NCBI GenBank assembly: GCA_012934845.2 | Contig: WNNJ02001118.1 | Coordinates: 186,001 to 250,000 of the forward strand | Length of the DNA stretch: 64,000 nt | Source of the DNA: Pomphorhynchus laevis | Lineage: Eukaryota > Acanthocephala > Palaeacanthocephala > Echinorhynchida > Pomphorhynchidae | Direction of reading: 5' to 3' | Shown here: positions 22,641 to 32,811 of the stretch, piece after piece | Layout of the letters: each line of letters begins with the position of its first letter | Numbering within the stretch: the stretch's first letter is position 1 | The notes under the pieces: generated by a model | Told to the model about the DNA's origin: nothing | The model's database searches: none | What the model saw: the letters and a program-made list of their open reading frames with translations, nothing else | Program-made: the position numbers and the translations under genes

Positions 22641-23205
22641 TTAATTCCTGATTATACGGCTCTTTTTTTACCAACCAAACAAAATTTATTTTGCACAATA
22701 AAATGAGTTTGCGCAAATGGGCTTCAAACTTAAGGTCAAATAAAGTATCAAGAATTTAAATTATCTTGATAATACAACAACTTACATTGCAGATTACAGT
22801 TCAGATCGCTACGCTCGCGGAAACAATCTGTATTAATATCAAATTAATACAGGCACACAATATCAAACTACTTAATTTTCACCGGCTCGCTTGCTATGGT
22901 ACGATCATGACAACTAGTTTAAATACTACTTACAATAAATAACATACAAACTACGATTACTACGTTTACTACGACTACAATGATTACAACTATATTACAA
23001 CGATTACTACAACGATTAAAGAATTTAAAATTGTCTTGATTATAATAAGTTCTTACAATTTAAAATATAAATTTAAATCAAATCCCATTGATACCGCAAT
23101 AAACGAAATCTGTTGGTCGGATCCATTATTCAATAACGAATTTTTCGTTTGAAAAATTGATGGAAATTTGAATTCCAGCACAATATCACATTATTTGACA
23201 AAAAT
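22641..23205 (+). other. Probable 5' leader of L2-B copy B2
   Basis: The stretch has no open frame. It carries the GC-rich box CGCTACGCTCGCGGA at 22811-22825 and an imperfect GATTACTAC-type repeat at about 22970-23030. Both lie upstream of the ORF1-like ATG at 23206 in the position of an L2 leader. Confidence 0.4.
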
Positions 23206-24540
23206 ATGACAAAGAAGACCAACAAGCAAGCGAAATACAACAATACAACAAAGTCGGTTGGGTACGCAGATAATGAAGTGGCATGTGACTCTCACAGCTG
23301 CACGATATGGACCAATCTTATCCTCAACCTATTCACCAAGCAATCCATCGATCTCTTCTGCCTCACCGAATCCTGGCACTCAGATTCCGACGACCTTTCC
23401 ATTCGCCGTCTGCTCTCTGCCGGTTGCTCCCTAGTCGAATCCGCCCGCCCCCTCAGCTCATGCCCTTCTAAATCCTCTAATCATGGCGGCATCGTCGCAT
23501 TCGCGCGTCACCCAGCGTCTCTTCGCAAAATCAATCCCCCTTTCAGTCCTTGCTCTTTTGAATTGCTCACTTGTCGTTATTCTAACCCGATCACTCTAGA
23601 TCTCGCCATTGTATACCGTCCTGGTTCATCAGCTCCTACAGCCTTATTTTTTACCGAACTCGCTGACCTCCTTTCTCATTGTTCTTTGTCCTCAATCCCT
23701 TCACTCGTTCTAGGCGACTTCAATATCCGCCTAGACCGCCCCTCTTCCACAGATTCCATCCGCTTCATCAACATTCTATCCAACTACAATTACAAACTAA
23801 TCTCCACTGCCCCCACACATATACTTGGTGGGGCACTCGACATCATCGCTGTCCCCGATCATTTTGCTGCCCACACCTCACTGTCCATCTCTGATCCTGG
23901 TCTATCCGATCACTTTCTTATCACCCTTGATCTCACTCGCAACCACACCCCTCCTCACACACCTACAATCCTACGTCGCCCTTGGAGAAATCTTGACCTC
24001 TCCCTTCTCCGCTCTGCCTTACTCAAATCGTCTCTATCATTACCCACAATAACATATTCATCTCCTCACGATCTCGCCTTTCTTTTCGACTCTGAACTCA
24101 CATCCACTCTCGATATTCTCTTGCCCTTAAAGTCTCACCCACACCGTCGCTTGCACCGTGCCCCATGGTTTGACATCCAATGTCTACTCTCAAAGCGTCG
24201 ACTCCGCCATGCTTTTCGAGTCTATCACCGCTCTCTCAGACGCGATTTCCGCTCGATCACTCCGTCTTTCCGTGATTCCTATCTTGCTCTTCGCCGGTCT
24301 CATCTCAACCTACTACGTACCAAATGCAACTCCTTCTGGCAGCATAAAATCATCACTTCATTCAACTCTAAGACTCTCTGGCATACTTTTAACTCAATCC
24401 TGGCTCGTTCCTCTACGCCGTGCAACATCAATGCTAATGATTATTCGTCATTTCTCCAGACTAAAGTATCCACGTTGCTCTCTCAACACCCCGGTCTCCA
24501 TCCTATCCCACTCTGCCCAGAATACTCTCATCCTTCCTGA
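23206..24540 (+). CDS. L2-B chimeric ORF: ORF1 leader fused to APE endonuclease
   Basis: The first ~36 residues (MTKKTNKQAKYNN and CDSHSCTIW) are the ORF1 start with its first cysteine pair. Residue 38 onward is the ORF2 endonuclease: LFCLTESWHSDS (catalytic Glu), NHGGIVAF, VYRPGSSAP, LGDFNIRLDRP (Asp-x-Asn) and SDHFLITL (the Ser-Asp-His end). APE nicks target DNA for target-primed reverse transcription. The frame then enters the APE-RT linker (HRAPWFDIQCLLSKRRLRH) and closes at 24540, where a frameshift separates it from the RT. The fusion is in frame and of deletion origin. Confidence 0.85.
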   Translation: MTKKTNKQAKYNNTTKSVGYADNEVACDSHSCTIWTNLILNLFTKQSIDLFCLTESWHSDSDDLSIRRLLSAGCSLVESARPLSSCPSKSSNHGGIVAFARHPASLRKINPPFSPCSFELLTCRYSNPITLDLAIVYRPGSSAPTALFFTELADLLSHCSLSSIPSLVLGDFNIRLDRPSSTDSIRFINILSNYNYKLISTAPTHILGGALDIIAVPDHFAAHTSLSISDPGLSDHFLITLDLTRNHTPPHTPTILRRPWRNLDLSLLRSALLKSSLSLPTITYSSPHDLAFLFDSELTSTLDILLPLKSHPHRRLHRAPWFDIQCLLSKRRLRHAFRVYHRSLRRDFRSITPSFRDSYLALRRSHLNLLRTKCNSFWQHKIITSFNSKTLWHTFNSILARSSTPCNINANDYSSFLQTKVSTLLSQHPGLHPIPLCPEYSHPS

Positions 24541-25732
24541 ACTCTTCCATCTTCTCCCTGTCTCACCTACAGAAGTATCATCTGTCCTCATGTCCTTGCC
24601 CAACAAAACCTCACCTGCCGATCCCCTGCCTACCCACATATTAAAATCTATATGCTCATCGATATCCCCATTTCTCACAACCTTGTTTAACTCGTCCATC
24701 CGCAGTCGTATCTTCCCTTCACACTGGAAATCCGCAATCGTTCGTCCCCTCCTTAAGAAACAATCGCTTGACCCCTCCCTCCCTTCTAGCTATCGCCCCA
24801 TTTCACTACTCCCTACTCTTTCTAAGCTCTTAGAACGCCTCATCTTAATACAAATCAACGCTTATCTCTCCTCATCCAATCTGTACACTCATTTCCAATC
24901 CGCTTTCCGCTCTAATCACTCGACAGAAATCGCATGCATAAAAGTGTACAACGACTTACTCATTTCTCGAGACAAGGCTCTATATAGTGTTCTCATCTCC
25001 CTCGACCTCTCATCCGCATTCGACATTGTCGACCACTCCGTCCTCCTTTCTCGCCTTCGTTATGATTACGGCTTTTCTTCCTCCTCCGTAGCATGGTTCG
25101 CCTCATATATATCCGACCGTTCCTTTCGCGTCTGTTCTAATTCATCATCCTCCCCTCTCATCCCTATTTTTTGCGGGGTCCCACAAGGTTCAGTCCTAGG
25201 TCCCCTGCTTTTATCTCTTCTGCTTGGCGATCTATCTCCGTTTATCAAACCTTACTCCTTTAAGGTCATGCAATACGCCGATGACATTCTAATCTATGCT
25301 CATGCACCCGCACATCGCATTCACGATATCGGCATTTCTGCCTCCAACTGTCTTTCTTCTATCTACGAACGTCTCTCCAATCTCCATCTCGTTTTAAACC
25401 CCGAAAAGTCCAAAATAATGTGGATCCTCCTCCGTTCTAAACCAAACATATCTCCTCCCACTGTATATTTTGCCTTATCAATCATCCCAATAGTCCACAA
25501 TGTCACTTTCTTAGGCTTCCATTTCGATGATCACCTTTCCCTTAAACCCTTCGTCCGTGACAAGGTCCGCTCATCTAACTTAATTCTCTGTGACATCCGC
25601 CGTATCCGCCCCCTTATCGACTTCCGTTCTTGTATGTCTCTTCTTTCATCGCTTCTTTTTCCTAAAATCGATTACTGCCTTAGCCTTTTCGCCAATTCTC
25701 CAAAATCCATAATCTACCACTACAACGAATAA
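24158..25732 (+). CDS. L2-B reverse transcriptase domain
   Basis: The frame is open from 24158, but family-like residues start near 24536 (PELFHLLPVS). RT motifs follow: KKQSLDPSLPSSYRPISLL, HSTEIACIKVYNDLL, the first catalytic Asp in LDLSSAFDIVDHS, GVPQGSVLGPLL and [11 protein letters not shown]. Then come NPEKSKIMW and LGFHFDDHLSLK. HSTEIA with FDIVDHS and GVPQGSVLGP places it in the L2/CR1 group, closest to L2. It stops at YHYNE, where intact relatives read ILPLQRIIN, and copy B1 has the same break. Confidence 0.85.
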   Translation: MPHGLTSNVYSQSVDSAMLFESITALSDAISARSLRLSVIPILLFAGLISTYYVPNATPSGSIKSSLHSTLRLSGILLTQSWLVPLRRATSMLMIIRHFSRLKYPRCSLNTPVSILSHSAQNTLILPELFHLLPVSPTEVSSVLMSLPNKTSPADPLPTHILKSICSSISPFLTTLFNSSIRSRIFPSHWKSAIVRPLLKKQSLDPSLPSSYRPISLLPTLSKLLERLILIQINAYLSSSNLYTHFQSAFRSNHSTEIACIKVYNDLLISRDKALYSVLISLDLSSAFDIVDHSVLLSRLRYDYGFSSSSVAWFASYISDRSFRVCSNSSSSPLIPIFCGVPQGSVLGPLLLSLLLGDLSPFIKPYSFKVMQYADDILIYAHAPAHRIHDIGISASNCLSSIYERLSNLHLVLNPEKSKIMWILLRSKPNISPPTVYFALSIIPIVHNVTFLGFHFDDHLSLKPFVRDKVRSSNLILCDIRRIRPLIDFRSCMSLLSSLLFPKIDYCLSLFANSPKSIIYHYNE

Positions 25733-26185
25733 TCAACACCGCCGTTCGAGTGCTCTTTCGTCTCCGTCGCTTCGACCACACATCCACATATTTTGCCCAA
25801 CTCTCCTGGCCCACCATCTACATTCGCACCAAAGTCCGCCGCCTTATCGTAACTTTTCGTCTTATCTCTGTCGGTTCCCCATCGTTCATCAACCATCCTT
25901 TCTTGGACGACACACGCCCCCACCTCGCTATCGCTGCGTTCCCTTCATACCCTCTTACTTCACGTTCCCAATTACACCAACAACTACGGTCTCCGATCCT
26001 GCCTCGTCGCCGCCTCAGTCGCCTGGAATCAACTCCCTCTCGACTTTCGCCGCGCCCCCTCGTTTATCACATTCAAACACCTCCTCCGTTCACACCTTCT
26101 CGACACCTGATTCACGATCTTGTTTTGTTGTGGTCATGTAAGCGTGCGCTGGCACGCATTTGTCACGTTAAAAAAAACTTTTTTT

Positions 26186-26404
26186 TTAATATTCTATTCC
26201 ATCGATTTTAAATTCAACACAAAAATCACTGGACATAACAACAGATAGCTCACGACAATGAACTTTTATCCGATGATTCCGATTTAAAGCAAGCAGAACA
26301 ATATGGAAGTTATTCCCCGAAAAAGTGATCGTTGAATCCAAACACTTCGCTACCTTCAAGACTATAGCGTTGGGAGAAAATGAAGAGAAAGATGACTGTG
26401 GTAT
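26186..26404 (-). CDS. Candidate 3' exon, unidentified
   Basis: On the minus strand, after ATAATACCACAG (acceptor-like), an open frame of 73 codons runs to TAA. It contains LKVAKCLDSTITFSG, NNFHIVLLALNRNHRIK and ends EFKIDGIEY. Alternating hydrophobic residues suggest beta strands. I recognise no family. The L2-B2 tail ends just beyond the stop. It could be a host exon with the LINE inserted into its 3' UTR, or a fragment of an unknown element. Confidence 0.3.
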   Translation of the reverse strand: MPQSSFSSFSPNAIVLKVAKCLDSTITFSGNNFHIVLLALNRNHRIKVHCRELSVVMSSDFCVEFKIDGIEY

Positions 26405-26429
26405 TATTATAATGATTTGTATTACAAAA

Positions 26430-26640
26430 TGCACGCTTCTCACACACGACCTAGAGCTGGGGACTAATCTAAAGCGATTTGCAGACGATGCCGTACCTAT
26501 ACATAAAGATGGTGTCAAATACCTAGGAAGCTTTATAGGGATCGGCGAATACTTGAAGTCACGAGTTAAAGAAGCGGTCGACGATTAGAATAAGTCACTT
26601 GATCAGCTTTATGAGATTGCAGTTTCTCCATGTTACTTGA
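26430..26640 (+). mobile_element. RT fragment of the RLE-type LINE family
   Basis: The plus strand encodes KCTLLTHDLELGTNLKRF, ADDAVPIHKDG and YLGSFIGIGEYLK. This is nearly identical to residues 195-240 of the minus-strand element at 60.8-62.5 kb. A stop interrupts it after VKEAVDD. Confidence 0.85.
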
Positions 26641-26758
26641 ATAAATTGTGCTATTTTAAACTCACATTGAGGATAAAGCAAGACAGAAGCTTAATTTAAG
26701 TATCTGAAACACAATCAAAGTTTAAAGATAAATATACAATATAAATAGTATAATATGA

Positions 26759-27030
26759 TTGGTAGCACAAATCACTATAGTAATACCACATACTATAATA
26801 GAGGGAATTGAATTAACTTGGAGGCATTTTGAAAACACGTTGTTTGACTCATTAACACAATATTCACTAGTTGTTCGTCGCAATTGCAGAACAATGTTAT
26901 CCCCATGGTTTGACTCAGAACTAAGACGACTAATCAATGAGCTAGAAAAACACCAGATATTATATAGACAAGGTCTTAACTCCTATGAAGTTTTTAGACA
27001 ATTTCGGAATAGTATACCACAATGACTAGT
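26759..27030 (+). mobile_element. CR1/Jockey-type LINE fragment (endonuclease-RT linker)
   Basis: The open frame includes LSPWFDSELRRLINELEKH and then YEVFRQFRN. The PWFDSEL-x-x-L motif is the conserved linker of CR1/Jockey ORF2 between APE and RT. It is flanked by unrelated fragments. Confidence 0.55.
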
Positions 27031-27034
27031 TGGA

Positions 27035-27280
27035 GCAATTGTCGTCTAAGAAAGGGATGTTAATGAACGATGAGGATCCAACAACAATGAGACGAAATAT
27101 GGCAAGAAGGCGGAGTTGGATGCGGATGGTGGGCATGCGAATTGGACAAGATGTGTGAATGTGTGGTAGAAGCGACTGAGACGTATGAGCACTCGAACGA
27201 TGGAGTTGATGATGCGTTGTAGGGGTAGTATGATGGATTTCGAAGAATTGCCGAACAGGCTAAGGAAGTAATCGATATTA
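27035..27280 (-). mobile_element. L2-B C-terminal fragment, inverted
   Basis: The minus strand encodes SLFGNSSKSIILPLQRIINS and then RLSRFYHTFTH, the L2-B RT C-terminus. It points away from the adjacent plus-strand copy B3 and is joined to it through a hairpin. Confidence 0.75.
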
Positions 27281-27319
27281 CTCAGGGACATTCACAAGAC
27301 AATTGTGAATGTGCCTGAG
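27281..27319. repeat. Inverted repeat joining two L2-B pieces
   Basis: CTCAGGGACATTCACA (27281-27296) pairs at 15 of 16 positions with TGTGAATGTGCCTGAG (27304-27319), with a 7-nt loop. Confidence 0.85.
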
Positions 27320-30300
27320 TCTTCGAGAAGTAAAATTAAAACGACTCCATTTTTATGTGGTTTCTATACGGCTGCAAAATTAGTATTACTATTTAACGTC
27401 AACTCAAATGATCGGCCAACCAGTGCATCTATATCGAAAAATGTGATTGAACTTGTATTGGCGCCTTTAATACAAAACAACAAGTCTCATGATTTGTCCG
27501 CAGAATTGGAGGATCGCTTGTGTCTGCTAAGATACAGTTGTACCTACGCTCTCCCGTCGTTTCCACAAACTCTTGCATAAGCACATATTAACATCCAACA
27601 CGTCCACTCAAACTACCACCGTCGTTTTCAATGTCCTTTCTCTACCACTGACTCTTTCACCATATACGCTTCCCTTCCCATGTCATCTTCACTCAACGAC
27701 CCCCACCCGTCCCAGCCTTCCCGCCTCGTTTCTCAATAACTTACATCCATCAATCAAAATCACCTCCACCAACCTCCACTATCCTTACACTCATAACCTT
27801 TCCTCACATCGCTTGCCACCCTCTTTATTATCATTATCCTCTATGTCTCCCGTCGTCAAACCAAATCCCTCCAAATACTCAAATGTCAGCTCTCGTATCG
27901 TGATCTCACCAACTCACGTCATTCGTCCTCCTTTACGGAAACGCTTTCCTTCTCGCGATCGTTGCGTCATCGTCACTAATATCACTCCTTGCACCTCCTT
28001 ATCTCCACAAGCACGTCTCGACCACAAAGTTTTCGCATTCAGATCCATCATATCGTCTCTTGTTCCGGCGGATAAACCATCCTTTTTTAACGACATATCT
28101 ACTGTCGCAATTATCCGCCAAAATAAACCTGCTCAATCTAATCCTTCCCAGCCTCCTCTCCAAAAAATTGTTTTCAAGCATCGCTCTCACGCGTCCTCTG
28201 TCCTCTCCCAACGATTCAAACTCATGTCCTCTTCAGCCACTCGCATTTTCTCTGATCAAACCCTCTCCGAAACCGCTCAAATCTCATCTGTCCGCATCGA
28301 AAAACGCCGTCGCAAGGAAAACGGCGAAAATCTCTCCCATCCGAAACATAGACGGACATTTTCAAGTTGTCCACACACGCCCCAAAATTCGATGGCGCTC
28401 CATCTCCCCTATGTGTCTTCTCCGCAAGACTCTTTCGCCACCACATACGGTTTCCGTCTCGCCCTCCTCAACACTAGATCTATTCTCAAAAAATCCAATA
28501 TGATCATGAACCTATTCACCAAACAATCCATAGATCTCTTCTGCCTCACCGAATTCTGGCACTCAGATTCCGATGACCTTTCCATTCGCAGTCTGCTCTC
28601 TGTCAAGTGCTCACTAGTCGAATCCACTCGCCCCATCAGCTCATCCCCTTCTAAATTCTCTAATCATGGCGGCACCACGTCTCTTCGAAAAATCACACCC
28701 CCTTTCGGTCCTTGCTCTTTTAAATTGCTCACTTGTCGTTCTTCTAACCCAATCACTCTAGATCTCGCATTATATACCGTCCTGCTTCATCAGCTCCTAC
28801 ACCCTTATTTTTTACATAACTCGCTGAACTTCTGCTCAACTGTTCTTTGTCCTTCATCCTTTCAATCGCTCTCGGCGACTTCAACATCCGCCTAGACCGC
28901 CCCTCTTCTACGGATTCCATCCGGTTCATCAACATTCTATCCAACTACAATTACAAACTCATCTCTACTGCGCCCACACATATCCTTGTCGGAGCGCTCG
29001 ACATCATCGCTGTCCCGGATCGTTTTGCTGCATAAACTTCACTGTCCATCTCCGATTCTGATCTATACGATCACCTTCTCGTCATCCTTGATCTCACTCA
29101 CAACCACTCTTCGCTTAACACACCTACCATCCTACGTCACCCTTGGATAAATCTTGACCTCCTCCTTCTCCGCCCTGTATTACTTAAATCGCCTCTATCT
29201 TCTCTCACAATAACGTCCTTCTCTCCTCACGATCTTGCCTTTCTTTTCAACTCTGAACTCACATCCACTCTTGATATTCTCTTGCCTTTCAAGCCCCACC
29301 CTCACCGTCGCTTGCACCATGCCACATGGTTTGACATACAATGCCAACTCTCAAAGCGTCGACTCCGTCATGCTTTTCGAGTCTATCACCGCTCTCTCAG
29401 ACATGAAATCCGCTCGCTCACACCGTCTCACGGTGAATCTTATCTTGCTCTTCACCAGTCTCATCTCCGCATACTAAGTACCAAATGCAACTCATTTTGG
29501 CAGCATAAAATCAACAATTCATTGAACTCTAAGTCTCTCCTGCATACTTCTAACTCAATCTTTTCTCGATTCTCTTCGTCTTGCAACATCAATCCCCATG
29601 ATTTTTCGTCATTTCTTTAGACCAAAGTATCTACGTTGCTCTCTCACAACCCGTCTCCATTCTATCTCACTGCTACTCGCCTCGCATATCCTCCCGAAAC
29701 TCTTTCATCTTCTCTCTGTGTCATCTGCCGAAGTATCATCTATTCTCGTGTCCTTACCCAACAAAACCTCACCTACCGATCATCTGGATACTACATATTT
29801 AAATCCATACGCTCATCGATTTCCCCTTTCCTCATCACCTTTTTTAACTCGTCCATCCGCAGTCGTATATATTCTTCACACTAGAAATCCGCCGTCGTTG
29901 GTCTCCTCCTTAAGAAACAGTCGCTCAAACCCTCACTTCCGTCTTGCTATCGCTTGACTTCACTCATTTATACACTTTCCAAGCTCTTTGAATGCCTTAT
30001 CTTAGTACACATCAACGTTTATCTCCCTTTATCCAATCTGTACGATCCTTTCTAATCTGCTTTTTTTACTAATTATGATTACGCCTTTTCTTTTTCTTCC
30101 GTAGCATGGTTTGACTCATATCTAACCGACCGTCCTTTTCGAGTCGGTTCAAATTGATCATCTTTTTTTCCCATTCCTTTTTTCTGACGGGTCCCACAAG
30201 GGTTAGGCCTAGGACCCCTGCTTTTCTCTCTTCTATTTGACGATCTCTCTCCGTTTATCAAACCTTTCTCCTTTAACGACATGCAATACGCTCACGACAT

Positions 30301-31105
30301 CCTCATATATGATCATGCCCCCGCCCATCGTATACAGGATATCGCAATTTCTGCATCCAACGGTCTTTCTTTTATCTGCAAATGTATCTCCTACCTTCGA
30401 ATCGGTCTAAACCCAGACAAGTCCATAATAATGTGGATCCTTCCCCGTCAACCTAACATATATCATCCCCTGTATCTTTTGCCTCATCAATCACCCCCAT
30501 AGTCCACAATCTCACTTTCTTAGGATTCCATTTCTATGATCACATTTTTTTAAAACTATTTGTCCGTGACAAGGTCCGCTCGTCTAAATTAATCCCCGTG
30601 ACATCCGCCGTATCCGCCCCTTATCGACATCCGTTCCGGTATGTCTCTTATTTCATCGCTTCTTTGCTCTAAAATCGATTACTGCCTCAGTTTTGTCACC
30701 AATTCTCCAAAATCCATCATCCTACCCTTACAACGCATCATCAACTCCGCCGTTCGAGTGCTCCTACGTCTCCGTCGTTTCGACCATACATCCACATATT
30801 ATGCCCTACTCTCCTGGCCTACCATCCACATCCGCATACAACTCCGCCGTCTTCTCGTAACTTTCCGTCTCCTCGCTGTCGGCTCTCCCTCGTTCATCAA
30901 CCTCCTTTTCTTAAACGACACTCGTCCCACCTCTCTATCATTGCGTTTCCATAATTTTCTCTTACTCTACGTTCCCAATTACTTTGAACATCACTGTCTC
31001 TGATCCTTCCTTGTCCCCGCCCCACTCACCTGGAATCAGCTCTTACTCGACGTTCACCGCGCTATCTCTTTTATTGCATTCAATAGCCGCTTCCGTACCA
31101 ACTTG
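27304..31105 (+). mobile_element. L2-B LINE copy B3, decayed
   Basis: The copy runs from the ORF1 zinc-finger end (FLCGFYTAAKLVLLF near 27355) through APE, RT (YAHDILIYDHA where YADD is expected, near 30290) and the C-terminal domain to about 31105. There it meets a minus-strand PLE fragment. The catalytic YADD has decayed to YAHD and there are many frame changes. The 3' hairpin is missing. Confidence 0.85.
27573..28895 (+). CDS. L2-B ORF1 remnant running into APE
   Basis: The 440-codon frame starts in the Ser/Thr/Pro-rich linker. It continues through an RRM-like segment (FPSRDRCVIVTNITP, later LQKIVFKHRSHASSVLSQ) and a basic stretch (EKRRRKENGEN). It then passes without a stop into the ORF2 start (MALHLPYVSSP, LALLNTRSIL, LFCLTEFWHSDSDD). 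In L2-A the two ORFs are separate and overlap, so this continuous frame probably reflects an indel rather than a native fusion. ORF1 proteins of this kind bind element RNA. The frame decays after NHGGTTSLRK. Confidence 0.7.
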   Translation: MHKHILTSNTSTQTTTVVFNVLSLPLTLSPYTLPFPCHLHSTTPTRPSLPASFLNNLHPSIKITSTNLHYPYTHNLSSHRLPPSLLSLSSMSPVVKPNPSKYSNVSSRIVISPTHVIRPPLRKRFPSRDRCVIVTNITPCTSLSPQARLDHKVFAFRSIISSLVPADKPSFFNDISTVAIIRQNKPAQSNPSQPPLQKIVFKHRSHASSVLSQRFKLMSSSATRIFSDQTLSETAQISSVRIEKRRRKENGENLSHPKHRRTFSSCPHTPQNSMALHLPYVSSPQDSFATTYGFRLALLNTRSILKKSNMIMNLFTKQSIDLFCLTEFWHSDSDDLSIRSLLSVKCSLVESTRPISSSPSKFSNHGGTTSLRKITPPFGPCSFKLLTCRSSNPITLDLALYTVLLHQLLHPYFLHNSLNFCSTVLCPSSFQSLSATSTSA

Positions 31106-31755
31106 CTCGACAAAAATTCCTTTGTAGAATTAATATTGAAATAGTGTTTTATACAGGTATCAATTTCAATTACCCTGCAATATTTTTTGAAGTGTGCTTT
31201 AATTACTTTAAGTATGCTATTCATATAAACAGAAAGTGGTTTTAATGTACATTTAAAGTACACATTTAATTAAATTTTTTGTTTAGCGCTTTTAATCACA
31301 TTTAAAAGCACTACATATGAACCTAGGTTTTATTGGATTTTTATGTAATTTTGGATTCCAATATAATATAGGTATAGTTTTATTATCTGATTCAACCTTT
31401 ATACCCTTTTTATCCATTATAGAACAGTGACTTGTAATAATTGTTTCTAAACTCAACTCACTACGTTCATATGCTTGGATTTACATTTAAATCATTAGAA
31501 TTAACCTCTTTTATTAGTATATCATAATAAAGCTTTTTGCATATGAAGACAAAGTTATTACTAGCTTTATCAATAGTTGTTATTATATAGTTATCCTTTA
31601 ATTTAGTAAGTTCTTTATACATATCTTTATTAATTTTATCTTTCCTTTTATAATTGTTTGTTATTTTCATTTTATTTTTAATTTTATCAAATATATAAGT
31701 TTTCCAAATGTTTATCTTTGATATATTCGAGCTTTCACTATTAATCAGCTTATTG
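31105..31755 (-). mobile_element. PLE fragment, N-terminal half of RT
   Basis: The minus strand carries KRKDKINKDMYKELTKLKD, IDKASNNFVFICKKLYY and CTLKPLSVYMN. It is near the reference copy in sequence. It stops at the NSES codons, where a hairpin begins. Confidence 0.8.
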
Positions 31756-31757
31756 AG

Positions 31758-31781
31758 GAATGCCGGTCGAAACCGGCATTC
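31758..31781. repeat. Perfect 10-bp inverted repeat
   Basis: GAATGCCGGT (31758-31767), loop CGAA, ACCGGCATTC (31772-31781). It abuts the end of the PLE fragment. Confidence 0.9.
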
Positions 31782-31899
31782 TGGAAATATTACCTTTTGG
31801 AAAATATAAATAACAGAACTACTTTTTAATCAAAAAGGTCGATAGTTGTTTTAGCATTGCAAAAATTTATTGCTATAGATGATAGCAATAAAGTATTGG

Positions 31900-32090
31900 C
31901 ATGCAATCATTAGCATGTATTTGGCCCCGCTGCTATGTTGGGTAGAGGAGTTAGGCCGAAACCTGATAGCATAGCAGTTCCTCCTGATGACCTCTAATTC
32001 TTATTCTGATACAACGTCTGTTATTTATTAGTCAATTCATAAAAATGACTTTTATTTTAAATTTTAATAATTAATAAATTATGAATTAAT
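31900..32090 (+). repeat. PLE module, partial
   Basis: The module runs from TTAGCATGTATTTGGCCCC to ATTCATAAAAATGAC. It lacks two of the four G that would pair with GGCCCC. No RT is attached. Confidence 0.8.
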
Positions 32091-32514
32091 ATTTAATAAA
32101 TTATTATAAATTTATAAATTTTAATAAATTATGCTTAATTCACAACTACGAAATTGAATTAATAGAAGCCTTAAATATTTTGATAAAAATATTTAAGGAT
32201 ATTTAAAAATATTTAAATATCAAATATTTTAAAATATTTTAAAATATTCAACTTTTATTATAAAATAACTTTTATAATATTGCAATTAATATTATAGATA
32301 TTAATTGCAATGGAAATATCAAATTCGCTCTTGAAGCTGTTGTTCTTATAGATTTTGAAGTTTTAAATCCTCCGCATTTTTAATGTTGGTACTTTCAAAC
32401 ATAATTATTTTTAATTTTGGTAAAATTTAGTCTTGATCGTACACACTCAACTGTATTCATATTAAAGTGATATCTTAAAAACGCTTTTATCTATCAAAAA
32501 GCGGATTTACCACT
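32091..32514. other. AT-rich stretch without a recognised gene
   Basis: TTAAAATATTT-type repeats fill the first half. The second half has no open frame or motif I recognise. Confidence 0.5.
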
Positions 32515-32790
32515 TTTTGAGAGAGTTAGGGGCCGAAACCTGATAGCATAGCAGTTCCCCCTGATGACCTATAATCCTTGTTCTGATACATCGTGTGTTA
32601 TTTATTAGTCAATTCATAAAAATTGACTTTTATTTAAAATTTAAACTTGATATAAATTATATGAATCTTATATAAATTACTAATTAATATTTAATTAGTT
32701 TTTATTTAATTATTTAAATTTTATTTAACATTTTTAATTTATAAATGATATAAAATGCGTAGAATCAGCTAGCTGATCAGATTTTTTAAC
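32515..32790 (+). repeat. PLE module abutting the 3' end of INTS9
   Basis: It starts inside the module at GAGAGTTAGGGGCCGAAACC and ends at GCTAGCTGATCAGATTT, about 25 nt from the INTS9 stop. Read in INTS9 sense (minus) it contains AATAAA in ACTAATAAATAACAC near 32600, so it could supply the INTS9 polyadenylation signal. Confidence 0.75.
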
Positions 32791-32811
32791 AAAAAGTTAC
32801 AGAGTATGTAA

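Larger units (their letters stand above)
23206..26170 (+). mobile_element. L2-B LINE copy B2, internally deleted
   Basis: This is the best-preserved L2-B copy. It comprises a short ORF1 N-terminus fused to APE (23206-24540), the RT (to 25732), a C-terminal domain ending LLRSHLLDT then TGA near 26109, and the 3' hairpin GCGTGC-GCTG-GCACGC (26142-26157) with an A-rich tail. About 1.2 kb of ORF1 and the start of ORF2 are missing. There are at least two frame changes in ORF2. Confidence 0.9.
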
